DNA of 64,000 nucleotides. Source: Methanobacteriota archaeon. GTDB taxonomy: Archaea > Thermoplasmatota > Poseidoniia > Poseidoniales > Poseidoniaceae. The translations under genes and the position numbers were made by a program. Location: positions 62,001 through 126,000 of the forward strand of contig PBGP02000017.1 in assembly GCA_002720095.2 (NCBI GenBank). Direction: 5' to 3'. Under the pieces are notes generated by a model. The model saw only the letters and a list, made by a program, of their open reading frames with translations. It did not search any database and had not been told where the DNA came from. Of this stretch, positions 27,343 through 37,400 are shown one piece after another (within the stretch, counting starts at the first letter, position 1; every line of letters begins with the position of its first letter).

Positions 27343-29430
27343 TTACTCTTCTTCAATTACCAATCTATCAATAATATCTTTTTTAGTACCACTAGAATCA
27401 ATTCCTTTTTCATCTGCGATTTCAATTAGTTCAGACTTTTTTAATTTAGATAAGTTAGCAGGATTATTTTCACTAGGTTTAATAATTTTAGCTGGCATCA
27501 TATCTTTCGTAAATGCTAGACCTAGTTCGGGTAAATCAATCATACCATCCCCGTTAATGTCTAAAGCATTTACCAATCTATCGACCTCATGCGGTGGAAG
27601 ATTAGCTAATCCTAATTTGTTGAGACCTTCACGAAATTCATAGGCTGATAAAGTCATACTGGAGTCTTCATCTAATTGTTTGAAAATATCAAAAATTTTA
27701 AGATCGTTTTCTTTTAAATAATCGGATAGTTGCCATAAAACTTCATCTGCTGTATCACTAATTATGCTAACATCAACACCATCTGTTTCATGTAGACCTG
27801 CACTTACTCTTATTTTCGTTTCACCTAATTCCTCTTCAATAACTTCTTCATTCACAATAATTTCAGTATCCAAGGACAACCCTTTTCCAAGAAGCTCGCG
27901 AATTGTGTAACTACCAGACATTAAGGAAAATTTTTCAATCGCTAAATTTTCATTATTAATTGAACCAATAGGCTGCCCTCTTGAACGTGTTAATATGAAT
28001 TGATGCGTAGCTACAAAAGTTCCTATCGTGAAGAAATAAAACATTACAGCTACCATTACTGTGGTATCTTCTAGAGCTTCGACTGTTGCTAAATATCCTG
28101 TCTCCTCTACCGCCTGTTTAACAAAGTTGGACATTATTGACATCAAAGATGAACCTATTGCACCAACAGTAACAAACCAAAAAGAAAGTCTTTGCCTACT
28201 TCTTTCATAATTTTCTAATCCCATTGACTCTGGAAGCATACTATTGACTACAGCAAACGCAGACAGCCCTCCTACGCCCCAAAGAAGTAAATGATCCATA
28301 CTTGATCCTATTCCTGCCAAACTTGCATCACCCCCAAATGTACTAATAGATGAAAACAACCCGCCTATTGCTCCGATTGGAAGTAATAAAATTGCAACTA
28401 GACATGCTGCTGTTGATGTAGATTCGACCATGGATTCCCATCTACCCCTCATCGTTGCAAAGAGGTTGAAGGTTGTTGCAAAAATTGGAATTAAAGCTAG
28501 AGTACTCCACAATGAAATTTGGATTGTAAAAATATTATCATCTGTACCGAGTCCTAGACCAGTGTAACTCATAAAAGGCGTAAGAGTTATGAAAATTAAT
28601 AAAATACTAGTAATAGAAAGTAATTTACTCCAAACGATATTTCCAGTATTTTTAGGTATCAAGAAAAAGGCCACAGACATTGACATAGGAATCAGCCACC
28701 ATCCATGTATGGATTTAGAAACTTGCCATGCAATTTCCTCGCTACCAGATAAGAAATACAAGATATTACTAAAGGTGGAGTAAATTAATGCACCAAATGA
28801 AAAAATAATCAACCAACTCGAGGTCATCATCTCAGAGCTCTTATTATCGTGGATTGACATTAAATGTACTGATAAAACACCCATCCCAAGTATTCCATAA
28901 GCAACAAAGAATGCTGAGGCTTGTGCAGTATGCGGTGCGAAGGAAGTAAAACTAATGACTACTAAAATTAAGGTCAAAACAAACCAGAATGTAGAAATCA
29001 TTGACGCTCCTGCTTCGCTAGAAATTTTAGTTCCCAAAATTCTATTCTGAATATGAAGGCTTGCTCCAATTAAAGTCATACTCAAGAATCCCCAAAATGT
29101 AGATACATATGCAGCAGACTCTAACTTACCTTTATCAAAATCTCCAAAAGCAGACATTAGAGCTGTTGAATCGTATTCTAACCATAAGTTGATGAAGGTT
29201 AATGTTGAAGCGATTGGCATCCAAATTAGTCCAAAAGTCATCCACATATTCGCTGCTGATCCTTTCTTTTTAGGAAATAAATCTACAAGTCCGACAGGTG
29301 CTTTTTCCAAAGAAAAAAATGCAATCCCTCTTAAAGTTGAAGAAAATGAACCAAGGCCCTTAGAGACACCTAAAAATAGTCCTAAAAGTATTAAAAAATA
29401 TAATATAATTGTTAAATTCATTAAATTCAC
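27343..29430 (-). CDS. heme-copper-oxidase-subunit-I-like membrane protein with EF-hand and SAP tail
   Basis: A 695-residue protein with about 12 membrane segments over residues 1-480 and a soluble tail. Core segments resemble CcoN/NorB: HGWWLIP...FFLIPK around 242-260, then TPFMSYTGLGLG around 284, where CcoN has GPHHLHYT, then a SMDHLLLWG segment near 377. If the alignment holds, both Cu-B histidines of the HH pair are lost and heme-binding residues are mostly changed, so it is not a normal oxidase. The tail has two EF-hands (DEDSSMTLSAYE near 588, canonical DINGDGMIDLPE near 625) and a SAP helix pair at the end. It overlaps the 85-residue gene by TAGTG. The start is GTG 29430 or ATG 29421. 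The oxidase relationship is inferred from memory of CcoN. Confidence 0.6.
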   Translation of the reverse strand: MNLMNLTIILYFLILLGLFLGVSKGLGSFSSTLRGIAFFSLEKAPVGLVDLFPKKKGSAANMWMTFGLIWMPIASTLTFINLWLEYDSTALMSAFGDFDKGKLESAAYVSTFWGFLSMTLIGASLHIQNRILGTKISSEAGASMISTFWFVLTLILVVISFTSFAPHTAQASAFFVAYGILGMGVLSVHLMSIHDNKSSEMMTSSWLIIFSFGALIYSTFSNILYFLSGSEEIAWQVSKSIHGWWLIPMSMSVAFFLIPKNTGNIVWSKLLSITSILLIFITLTPFMSYTGLGLGTDDNIFTIQISLWSTLALIPIFATTFNLFATMRGRWESMVESTSTAACLVAILLLPIGAIGGLFSSISTFGGDASLAGIGSSMDHLLLWGVGGLSAFAVVNSMLPESMGLENYERSRQRLSFWFVTVGAIGSSLMSIMSNFVKQAVEETGYLATVEALEDTTVMVAVMFYFFTIGTFVATHQFILTRSRGQPIGSINNENLAIEKFSLMSGSYTIRELLGKGLSLDTEIIVNEEVIEEELGETKIRVSAGLHETDGVDVSIISDTADEVLWQLSDYLKENDLKIFDIFKQLDEDSSMTLSAYEFREGLNKLGLANLPPHEVDRLVNALDINGDGMIDLPELGLAFTKDMMPAKIIKPSENNPANLSKLKKSELIEIADEKGIDSSGTKKDIIDRLVIEEE

Positions 29431-29687
29431 TACTCCCTAAAAACCTCACCAACTATCGACGCAAGAACTGTCGCAATACTAACAAAAATTCCCAACATGA
29501 ACCACCAAATTGAATTTGTTCCAAAGAGTCCAGAAAAAGGTGAAATTCCTCCGAATAGTGAAAACGCCTGAGTAGAAATAGCCAAGATTCCCAGTGCCAA
29601 GATTCCGACAATAGTTAGTACTACTTTAGAAGATTCTGGTTCTCCTAAACCCTGAATAACATCTGGTAAATTTCCTTTATCGCTCAT
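29430..29687 (-). CDS. small two-helix membrane protein, partner of oxidase-like protein
   Basis: An 85-residue protein with two membrane helices at about 22-40 and 57-80 and a soluble acidic N-terminus. Its stop overlaps the GTG start of the oxidase-like gene (TAGTG), so it is probably translated with it and may be a small subunit of the same membrane complex. Its size and topology fit small accessory subunits of heme-copper oxidases, but no sequence motif supports a specific family. Confidence 0.7.
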   Translation of the reverse strand: MSDKGNLPDVIQGLGEPESSKVVLTIVGILALGILAISTQAFSLFGGISPFSGLFGTNSIWWFMLGIFVSIATVLASIVGEVFRE

Positions 29688-29782
29688 GCTAACACCTTAA
29701 AGATATGAATGCGAACAATCAAGATGTCATAAACATTCACCATGTAGATGACCAAATTTACTACAATTCAACATTTTTTATC

Positions 29783-30922
29783 TCAAAATAATTCGAACAT
29801 ATTTTTAATTGAAGCTCTACGATTTAGGCCTACTCCAATAGGAATTGGAAGATTTTGATCACTGAATATTTCTTGCTTCCATCTTTCATGACATTCGCAC
29901 TTCAAATAATCAAATTCATTTAGATTCCCGCTTACTGAATATCTTTCAATCGCTGCTGCAACCTCAGAATCACACTTACCGCAGTTGTGTGCACCGCGAG
30001 GTTTCCCCGCTGCTGTAGGATGAACTATCAATCTTGAAATTTTTTTACCGTCAGAATAAATAAAATCATGAGACTGTTTTATCAATTCTACCAATGACCA
30101 AAGCCATGGAGGCCTATAATCTCCATGACGGTATAATCTATCAATGATAGTCCCTTTTTGAATATTCATAGGATTTATTGAAATTTCGTCAGAAACCAAA
30201 ACCACTGATTTAACCCATTTTACGCATTGTTTGAGTGCCTCTCCTTCTGACATAAATGGTGGTTTAAACATTAAATAAGTTTTAATTCTCAAATTATATT
30301 TCTGAAGCTGTTCGATTGCACGATGCCACGACTTTAAAGAAAATCCTTTATTGATATGAAATTTTAAAACCTCATCGTCATGTGCTTCTAAACCTATTGC
30401 CACTGTAAAATTTGAATTAAGTTTTTTAGCCCAAGATAATTTCTTTGACGTTAATTGCTCAGTTCTAGACTCAACTACCAAATGTTTACCTAATAAATTA
30501 GTTTCTTTAAGTACTAATTCTTGAAACTCAATGGGAATTTCTCTATCCTCCAATAGGCTTCCAGAAGTGTAAACCTTAATCATTTCAACATCTTCGAAAT
30601 TATTTAATTTTGATTTTGAATAGTTCCATTGTTGCAATAAATTGTCTAAGGTTACATCATCTCGGGTATCGTTAAAGTATCCACAAAATGTACATCCAGA
30701 ATTCCACCACCAGTGACAACCTTTAGTTCTTAAAATTACCGTCGCGGCTTTACATGGTTTTCCCTCTTTCGTTAATTCGGGAGTAACATATACCGTTGCA
30801 GGTTTATTGCCATCCCAAGACATCTTTCTTTCAAGATTATATGAATAATTTTCTGGTGCTTTAATCAACTTATGAATTTTTACTCCCTGTTGAGGTGTTG
30901 AGAATATGTTCACCATCGTCAT
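29783..30922 (-). CDS. archaeosine biosynthesis radical SAM enzyme RaSEA
   Basis: Radical SAM protein matching the RaSEA family, which converts the lysine-modified queuine-like base at tRNA position 15 to archaeosine together with ArcS. The iron-sulfur cluster segment reads GCHWWWNSGCTFCGY (about 71-85), a C-x7-C-x2-C spacing rather than C-x3-C-x2-C. Conserved C-terminal motifs include AHNCGKCDSE and LKCECHERW, with four further cysteines. The start was put at ATG 30922 (MTMVNIF) and ATG 30916 is as likely; the longer upstream frame has a poor N-terminus. No other archaeosine gene is in the window. It is divergent from the transporter gene. Confidence 0.82.
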   Translation of the reverse strand: MTMVNIFSTPQQGVKIHKLIKAPENYSYNLERKMSWDGNKPATVYVTPELTKEGKPCKAATVILRTKGCHWWWNSGCTFCGYFNDTRDDVTLDNLLQQWNYSKSKLNNFEDVEMIKVYTSGSLLEDREIPIEFQELVLKETNLLGKHLVVESRTEQLTSKKLSWAKKLNSNFTVAIGLEAHDDEVLKFHINKGFSLKSWHRAIEQLQKYNLRIKTYLMFKPPFMSEGEALKQCVKWVKSVVLVSDEISINPMNIQKGTIIDRLYRHGDYRPPWLWSLVELIKQSHDFIYSDGKKISRLIVHPTAAGKPRGAHNCGKCDSEVAAAIERYSVSGNLNEFDYLKCECHERWKQEIFSDQNLPIPIGVGLNRRASIKNMFELF

Positions 30923-31026
30923 ATCGAAATAGTTAACGCATTTGAATCTTTTATTACAAATCAAAAAAGGTGTTTTCTGTTACACTTAGTAAGAAATGTT
31001 ACATATTAACTTTACCAGCACAGAAT

Positions 31027-33024
31027 ATGAGCGAAATATTAAATGCCGATGATAATAATGATTTGTCGGTAAAAGAAATCATTCAAAATATGCCTGACGA
31101 GGAAAAAGATGCTCTTCAAGGATGGTATTGGTATGATTGGGCAAATCAGGCTTATGCACTTACTGTGATGACAGTAATTGTTCCAGCTTTGATGGCAAAT
31201 TTGTACAACAAAGCCACTGGAACACAAGGAGGTGCTGGATTTTTTGCTCTGGTATACGGTTTCGCTATGCTAATTGTAGCCGTAACCGTTCCTGCTCTTG
31301 GGGTCATTGCAGACAGAATGCCTATTAAGAAAAAAATGTTGTATTGGTATACTCTAGTCGGAATTATTTTTTGTGCTGCAATGGGAGCTGCTCCATATTT
31401 TGGTTCAAAAGGATACTTAGTTCTGGCATTTATGTTCGTAATTGGCTCAATTGGATTCTCCGGTGGAAATACAATTTATTATGCTTTTATGCCTTACCTT
31501 GCTCCTAAGAAAGCCATGGATCATGTTTCCTCATGGGGATATGCATATGGATTTTTAGGTGGTTCTGTAATTTTATTTGTACATCTAATAATCTTATTAG
31601 GAACTCCATGGGATGGTGATTTCCAAATGGCAGTTATATTTTCGACCTCTGCTCTATGGTGGTGGGGATGGGGAGCATTGATGTTCTTCAAAACTCCAGA
31701 ACCTCCTATAATTGATGAAATGGATTACAAAGGCGTCTGGAAATCTACTAAATTTGCCTACTCACAAGTGTTCAAAACACTAAAGACAATTAGGGTTGAA
31801 TTTCCTGTATTATTTTTATTTATAGTTGCATATCTGTTGTTTTATGATGGAGTAAATACTATCAATGGAATGGCTTCTGCATTTGGAGAATCGGTACTTA
31901 GAATAAGCCCTTCAATGAATATTGCATTATTACTTACGGTAAATTTTGTTGCTGTTCCGATGAGTATTGTTTTTGGTAAAATTGCCAATAAGTCTGGAAC
32001 AAAATTTGCTTTAATGCTTGCTTTAACTATTTATTGCGCAGTTGCTGTAATTGCTGTAGGTTTTGCCCCGCTAGAATTAGAAAACGACCATGAAAGATAT
32101 GATTTTCAATACGATTGGAACGAAGAATCTGGTAATTACACATTATCTACACTCTATAATCGAGGAATAGATGGTTGGGTCTCTGCAGATTCTGAAGGTG
32201 ACGCTGAATTCAGAAATACATTCGGTCAAAATGATTGGATGGTTTTTGAAGGTTCAAAAGAAGCGGATACAAGTGGATTTAAATTACAACAAGGATTTGG
32301 AGCTCTAGCATTAATCGGAGTAGCAACTTTAGGTGTCGGGGTTGCTATGATTGCGATTTTGCGTAAAGGAATGGGTTGGATGGGATTAGTTTTGATAATA
32401 GTTTTGTGTGGAAGCGTAATATTTGGATTTTCAAAAATAATTGAAGCAGGAGAGGAAAAAAATGTCGAGGCATATTCCTTGACAGAAGAAGAAGCTGCTG
32501 CTATGGTACTAAGTTTCAACACAACCAGTGATCATCGCTTTTCTATCCATTTCAAAGGTGGAGCACAAGATAATAAGGCTGAAATTGGTGATAGGCACCC
32601 TACAATTATTGATCAAGGAGGTTATGTTGATTGGTGGCCTGAAACAATGAGGAATTATGTTTGGGAACCCCTTGGCATCTCTGTTTCTCTTCAGTGGATA
32701 ATCTTAGGATTCTTCGTAGGTTGTGTAATGGGAGCGGCTGGTGCTCAAGCTCGATCAATGTTCACAATGTTAATTCCAAAAAGTAGAACAACAGAATTTT
32801 TTGGTTTCTTCGGGTTTATTGGCAAGGCTGCTGCAATGATTGGCCCATTCCTATATGCTGCTGCTGCAGGATTATTTGATGACAGAATGGCCATTGTTTC
32901 CATTGTTATAGTAATTATTGCAGGTACGTACCTATGTTCTAAAGTAGACTTAGAAAAAGGAATTAAAATGGCAGATGAAGAAGATATCAGAGTAATGAAA
33001 ATTAAAGAGGCTCAAGAAAAATGA
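31027..33024 (+). CDS. MFS transporter, UMF1/Atg22-like
   Basis: Twelve-helix major facilitator of the UMF1 family, named after yeast Atg22, an amino-acid effluxer of vacuoles. Hallmark is the N-terminal motif GWYWYDWANQAYALTV before helix 1. A large soluble segment (about residues 340-500, with FQYDWNEESGNYTL and GGAQDNKAEIGDRHP) is inserted between helices, longer than in most family members. The start is ATG 31027; an in-frame GTG at 30970 would add an unlikely Cys-containing leader. The substrate is unknown, likely amino acids or other small metabolites. It is followed at ten bases by a membrane acyltransferase. Confidence 0.85.
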   Translation: MSEILNADDNNDLSVKEIIQNMPDEEKDALQGWYWYDWANQAYALTVMTVIVPALMANLYNKATGTQGGAGFFALVYGFAMLIVAVTVPALGVIADRMPIKKKMLYWYTLVGIIFCAAMGAAPYFGSKGYLVLAFMFVIGSIGFSGGNTIYYAFMPYLAPKKAMDHVSSWGYAYGFLGGSVILFVHLIILLGTPWDGDFQMAVIFSTSALWWWGWGALMFFKTPEPPIIDEMDYKGVWKSTKFAYSQVFKTLKTIRVEFPVLFLFIVAYLLFYDGVNTINGMASAFGESVLRISPSMNIALLLTVNFVAVPMSIVFGKIANKSGTKFALMLALTIYCAVAVIAVGFAPLELENDHERYDFQYDWNEESGNYTLSTLYNRGIDGWVSADSEGDAEFRNTFGQNDWMVFEGSKEADTSGFKLQQGFGALALIGVATLGVGVAMIAILRKGMGWMGLVLIIVLCGSVIFGFSKIIEAGEEKNVEAYSLTEEEAAAMVLSFNTTSDHRFSIHFKGGAQDNKAEIGDRHPTIIDQGGYVDWWPETMRNYVWEPLGISVSLQWIILGFFVGCVMGAAGAQARSMFTMLIPKSRTTEFFGFFGFIGKAAAMIGPFLYAAAAGLFDDRMAIVSIVIVIIAGTYLCSKVDLEKGIKMADEEDIRVMKIKEAQEK

Positions 33025-33033
33025 GTTGATTAA

Positions 33034-33738
33034 ATGGATTTATTCGGAGTTTTACAGCACACAATCACGACGATCCTATTAGGTGTAGCATCGGTAATTT
33101 GGGGTATTGCAGCAATACCATCTGTATTCCTTCTTATATGGTCATATGAGTCCTTAATAAATGCTGAACTAATTATTAGAGTGATTGGTATATCATTATC
33201 ACTTGGATTAGCTTATATTCTATGGGGCATCTCAACTGTGTTAATTATTGGAATTATTGGGTTGATAATTAGTCCTAGAAAGGGAGAAAAGAGAGTTCCT
33301 TTAAGATCATTGACCACAATTAGATGGGGTTTAATTGCTGCTTTAACTAGATTTAGCCATAGCTGGATTGAGTTAATTAGTCCATCTTGGATAACGAATA
33401 TGCATTACAAAATGATGGGTTGTAAGATTGGTAAAAATGTACAAATTAATACTGCAAATCTAAATGATGCTTTCATGGTTGAAATAAGAGATGGCGCTGT
33501 TGTTGGAGGTGGGGCTTCGATTAATGCCCATTTAGTTGAAAAAGGTCAGTTAGTTTTGGCGCCTGTGATTATCGGAAAAAAGTCCGTAATAGGTGCACAT
33601 AGTTTAATCACTCCTGGCTGTGAAATTGGAGATGGAGCAATTGTGGCAGCCAAAGCTGTGTTACCTAAATGGACAAAAATTCCATCTAATGAAATATGGG
33701 GTGGAATACCCGCTAAATTCATCAAAAAAATCGAATGA
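33034..33738 (+). CDS. membrane-anchored left-handed beta-helix acyltransferase
   Basis: Residues 7-90 form two to three membrane helices. Residues about 125-234 carry hexapeptide repeats of the left-handed parallel beta-helix fold (IGKNVQINTAN, VIIGKKSVIGAHSLITPGCEIGDGAIVAAKAVL), a fold used by acetyl-, succinyl- and other acyltransferases. The end WGGIPAKFIKKIE is the characteristic C-terminus of such enzymes (maltose/galactoside acetyltransferase type). Substrate unknown; membrane location suggests modification of a lipid or glycan. It follows the transporter gene by ten bases and abuts the convergent coiled-coil gene by one base. Confidence 0.82.
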   Translation: MDLFGVLQHTITTILLGVASVIWGIAAIPSVFLLIWSYESLINAELIIRVIGISLSLGLAYILWGISTVLIIGIIGLIISPRKGEKRVPLRSLTTIRWGLIAALTRFSHSWIELISPSWITNMHYKMMGCKIGKNVQINTANLNDAFMVEIRDGAVVGGGASINAHLVEKGQLVLAPVIIGKKSVIGAHSLITPGCEIGDGAIVAAKAVLPKWTKIPSNEIWGGIPAKFIKKIE

Positions 33739-34338
33739 TTATTCTTCTTCAGATAATTCAGCCGCACGAGCTTCGATAGCTTCAGCCATTCTTTCTTCAA
33801 TTGCTCTTTGCATGTGTTGAGATTGTCTTTCAGCTTCAACTGCTTTTTCAATCATGGTATATCTTTCCTTGATTGCCTTATTTAAATCTTCAAATAATGC
33901 CATGTGAGCTACGTACCAATCGTCTCTAGCTTTCAATTCGGTAACGGCTAGCCTTAAATCATTATCAAGTTCTTCTGAAATACCGAAAACTTTAGCTAAA
34001 CGGTTTTTTTCTCGGATATATTTTTCTTCCATTTTTTCTAATTCTGGTTCTAGAAACTCAACTTGTTTTCCTGCCTTAGCTCCACGCATTTCTATTTCTC
34101 TCAGACGATTGTCTTTTTCGGTTAAAAGTGCTTCGATACCTTCTTTTTCTATTTCTCTATCAACTATCTCTTTTTCGAGTACTTCAATCTCTGCTTTAAG
34201 TGTGGTAATTTCTTGTTCTTGAGCTGAAAAAGCATCATAGACCTTAAGAACTCTTTCTGTCTCTTGTTTTAATGCTTCTTCTAATTCTTTAATCCTTAAT
34301 TCTGGTGAAATTGTACTTGTTGTTGTCTCGTCGGTCAT
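33739..34338 (-). CDS. coiled-coil protein
   Basis: A 199-residue, highly charged protein with heptad-like patterns of Leu/Ile, Glu, Lys and Arg throughout (for example ELEEALKQETERVLKVYDA, KAEIEVLEKEIVDREIEK). It is almost certainly a long parallel or antiparallel coiled coil. There is no signal peptide, and no motor or SMC head domain. The start is ATG 34338; an in-frame TTG lies at 34344. It follows the AddA-like gene by about 100 bases on the same strand, so it could be co-expressed with the nuclease, but a link is speculative. Confidence 0.78.
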   Translation of the reverse strand: MTDETTTSTISPELRIKELEEALKQETERVLKVYDAFSAQEQEITTLKAEIEVLEKEIVDREIEKEGIEALLTEKDNRLREIEMRGAKAGKQVEFLEPELEKMEEKYIREKNRLAKVFGISEELDNDLRLAVTELKARDDWYVAHMALFEDLNKAIKERYTMIEKAVEAERQSQHMQRAIEERMAEAIEARAAELSEEE

Positions 34339-34443
34339 AAGCAATCCCCTAAGTTACGTACACGCGATGAGTTCGTGCATATTAACTTCGATGCTTGAAA
34401 ATTCAATAAATTATGAAATCTATCAAAAATTTCTGAACTCAAT

Positions 34444-37400
34444 TTAATTAATTCCATCTTTTAACAATATTTTAGGTATGTCATAAACGCAATTTTTACA
34501 TTTATCCACGCTGTCTACCAATGAAACGGGATTATGAGGTTCATTAACTAAAGATTTAACCATCCAATTCAATAAATTTTTCAGTTCATCTTGCTTAATC
34601 TCCTGATTTTTTTCATCCCAAGAAATAAGCCTTCCCGATGCTGCAACATAAATACATGGTGGTAATATTACTCTTTCTGAACCGCTGTTAAGTTGTATAG
34701 AATTCAACACATGATTGTAAAGCCCAAGTTGAAAGCTATGATTTGATAGCAGTTCAATCTCACTTCTAGACTTCTTAAATCTGCTATCTGATTCATCTAA
34801 AACTTGTTGTAATGAAGTACCCTTCATCGGATTCTTTGAGCTAAAACCGTTTAAACTACCTTCGGTTTTAATATCAATAGCCATTAAATATTTTTTATTT
34901 GATTCATCAGATAATGCAAGTACTAGATCTATTCTACCTGAGAAAGATATTTCTGCTGAATTAATTTTTGTAGGTGTTCTAATTCCATCTGGAGTCCATA
35001 CGTTGATTCCTGTTTCGACTAAATCTAAGGGCATAGTGTATTCAAATGGCATCTCTGTAAGTAAACCATCTATTTTCAATCCCTGAATTACATCTCCTGA
35101 ACACAACAATCCTAATGGTCCTTTTTCGAATAACTCTGCGAGTGTTTTTAATCTCTTTTCAGTAATATTTCTATCTGCATCAATAGGTAATAATTCTGTT
35201 ATAAGATTTGAAATAACTTTAGGATTAAGTAATTTAGACTCCTGTCTTCTTTTCCATGTAGAAGGTAAGTCAGAATTATTATTTAATGAAGGATTACCTA
35301 TTCCTACTTCAACCAATCTATGAAACATTGTTCCAAAATCTGCAGGAGAAGGAAATTTACTTTTTTTGTTCATATTGTCCTTTTTTATGTAACTTAATAA
35401 ATTCTCATATTCAAAACCTAAATTAATATTTTTCCACTGTTTTATTTTACAAATTTCTGAACAATCAGAATTTACTATTTTCCCGGCGATATCAAGTCTA
35501 TAAGGGGCAATATTCAATTTTATTTGTCTGACTTTCTCATTATTAATCTCTTCTAAAAGTTCCTTACTTGAGTTAAGTAAATCTAATTCATTTTGGATTT
35601 TAGTGTATGGTGTCTCTTCAACGATTTTTTTGGGAAAGCATTCTAATGAATGATAAATAGAAATTGATTTTAATCCATTTTTAAAAAATGAATCATGGTA
35701 TAATTTTGCTGGGTTTAGTGTAAGTTTATTTTCCGAAAATATCCTTGCCCATGGAGACTCATCATTATTTACAGAATTATGGGCCAAACCAGAAAAAATC
35801 ATTTCACCCAATGACGGATTCTCTTGGGTTTTAAAATCCATTATAATTTCATTTTTTCCCGAAATTGTTGCAGGTGTCTTATGTTTACCTCCAACTAAAA
35901 TTAAGTGACTCTGTACTCTAGTTAATGCGACATACAGTAGCCTACGAGTCTCCGCTTGAATTTGGGATCTGGTTAATAATTTTGATAATTCCCACATACC
36001 ACTTTTTATTCCTTCTTTACTTATCCACGGTTTTAATTCCGATGCCATTAACTCTGGTGTAACAACTAATCTTTTCCTAGTAATATTAGTCAATGAGTGA
36101 TGTGTTTCATCAAAAAGACCACATAAGACCACAACCTTGCTTTGTAATCCCTTTGATGCATGTATTGTCATAACTCTTACAGCTCCAGATAAAGGAGTAG
36201 TTTTAACGGGTAATTCTATACCTTCGTCTTTTAAATTCTCTAAATAAGACATTAATAATATCCCTGAACTATTTACTTGTGTGAATATTTTACTCACGAT
36301 AGAAATAAATTGTTCTGCTAATTGACGATCTTCTGACGAGGAATAAATTGTTAATAAATCGGAGTAATCTAAAGTGTCTTCTAAAAGAGTAACAAAGTGT
36401 CTAGAGCTAGAAAGTTCTTTCCAGCGACCAATCATATGTTTTTGTCCATCGTCTTCTACTTCTTCTAATAATAGATCAAATAAATTACTATCAACATTCC
36501 ACTTTTTAATAAAATTATGAAGTTGATTATCTGAAAAACACATTAATTCCGACCTTAATAAAGATGAGAAAATTGTTTTATTGTTAGGATAGATTGCAGA
36601 ATTAAGAAGATCGTATAATGCTTTTACTATAGGTCTGTCTAACAAACCGCTCTGTTTATCTATTACGGCTGGAATTCCCCAATTTGAAAGTCTCTGCATT
36701 AACTCAGAGATATGGGTTCTTTTTTGGACTAATATCATTATGTCCTCTGGATTAATTTTCTCGTCATTAGGAAGTTTTACCCATTCTGTATTTTCCTGGC
36801 TATTAATTAACAGTCTGGAATCATGCCCATGAATTAAACCGAACAACCTGGCGCAGAGTAATTCATACTCTCTTTCATAAGGTTTTGATAAATTATTTTT
36901 AACAAAAGGACTTAACGGAATTTTTAAATTTCTATTCTGATTTTCGACCTTTTCATGGCTAGTTGGGAGAATCCATTCTATTTTTCCTCGTTCATATTTC
37001 AAATCATTTGATGGAAGTAACTTTTGAGCTCTGGCATACCAATCACCATCAATTAAATCATTTTTCTCCGAAAATAGATCCTCAAATATTTCATTTAATG
37101 TCATCAACAATGCTCCTTTCGTTCTGTAATTCGTAGATAATTTAAGATGTCCCCTCCTCCTCTCTAATTGTGTTTCAAAATCTAAAATTTCATCATTATC
37201 ACCCAATTTACAAGTTAATAACATTTCGTTACTACCCTCAAACTTATTTTCAAAGGTTTTTCCTGTTTGAAACTTATTGGTTTTAAATTTTGACGGGATT
37301 GGCCTAGGATCTCTTCCGTAACCTTCTTTCACTCCCTGTTTTTTCCTTAAATTTATTAACCTAACCTCTTTACTTATCTCATTTTCATTTATTTCTTTAA

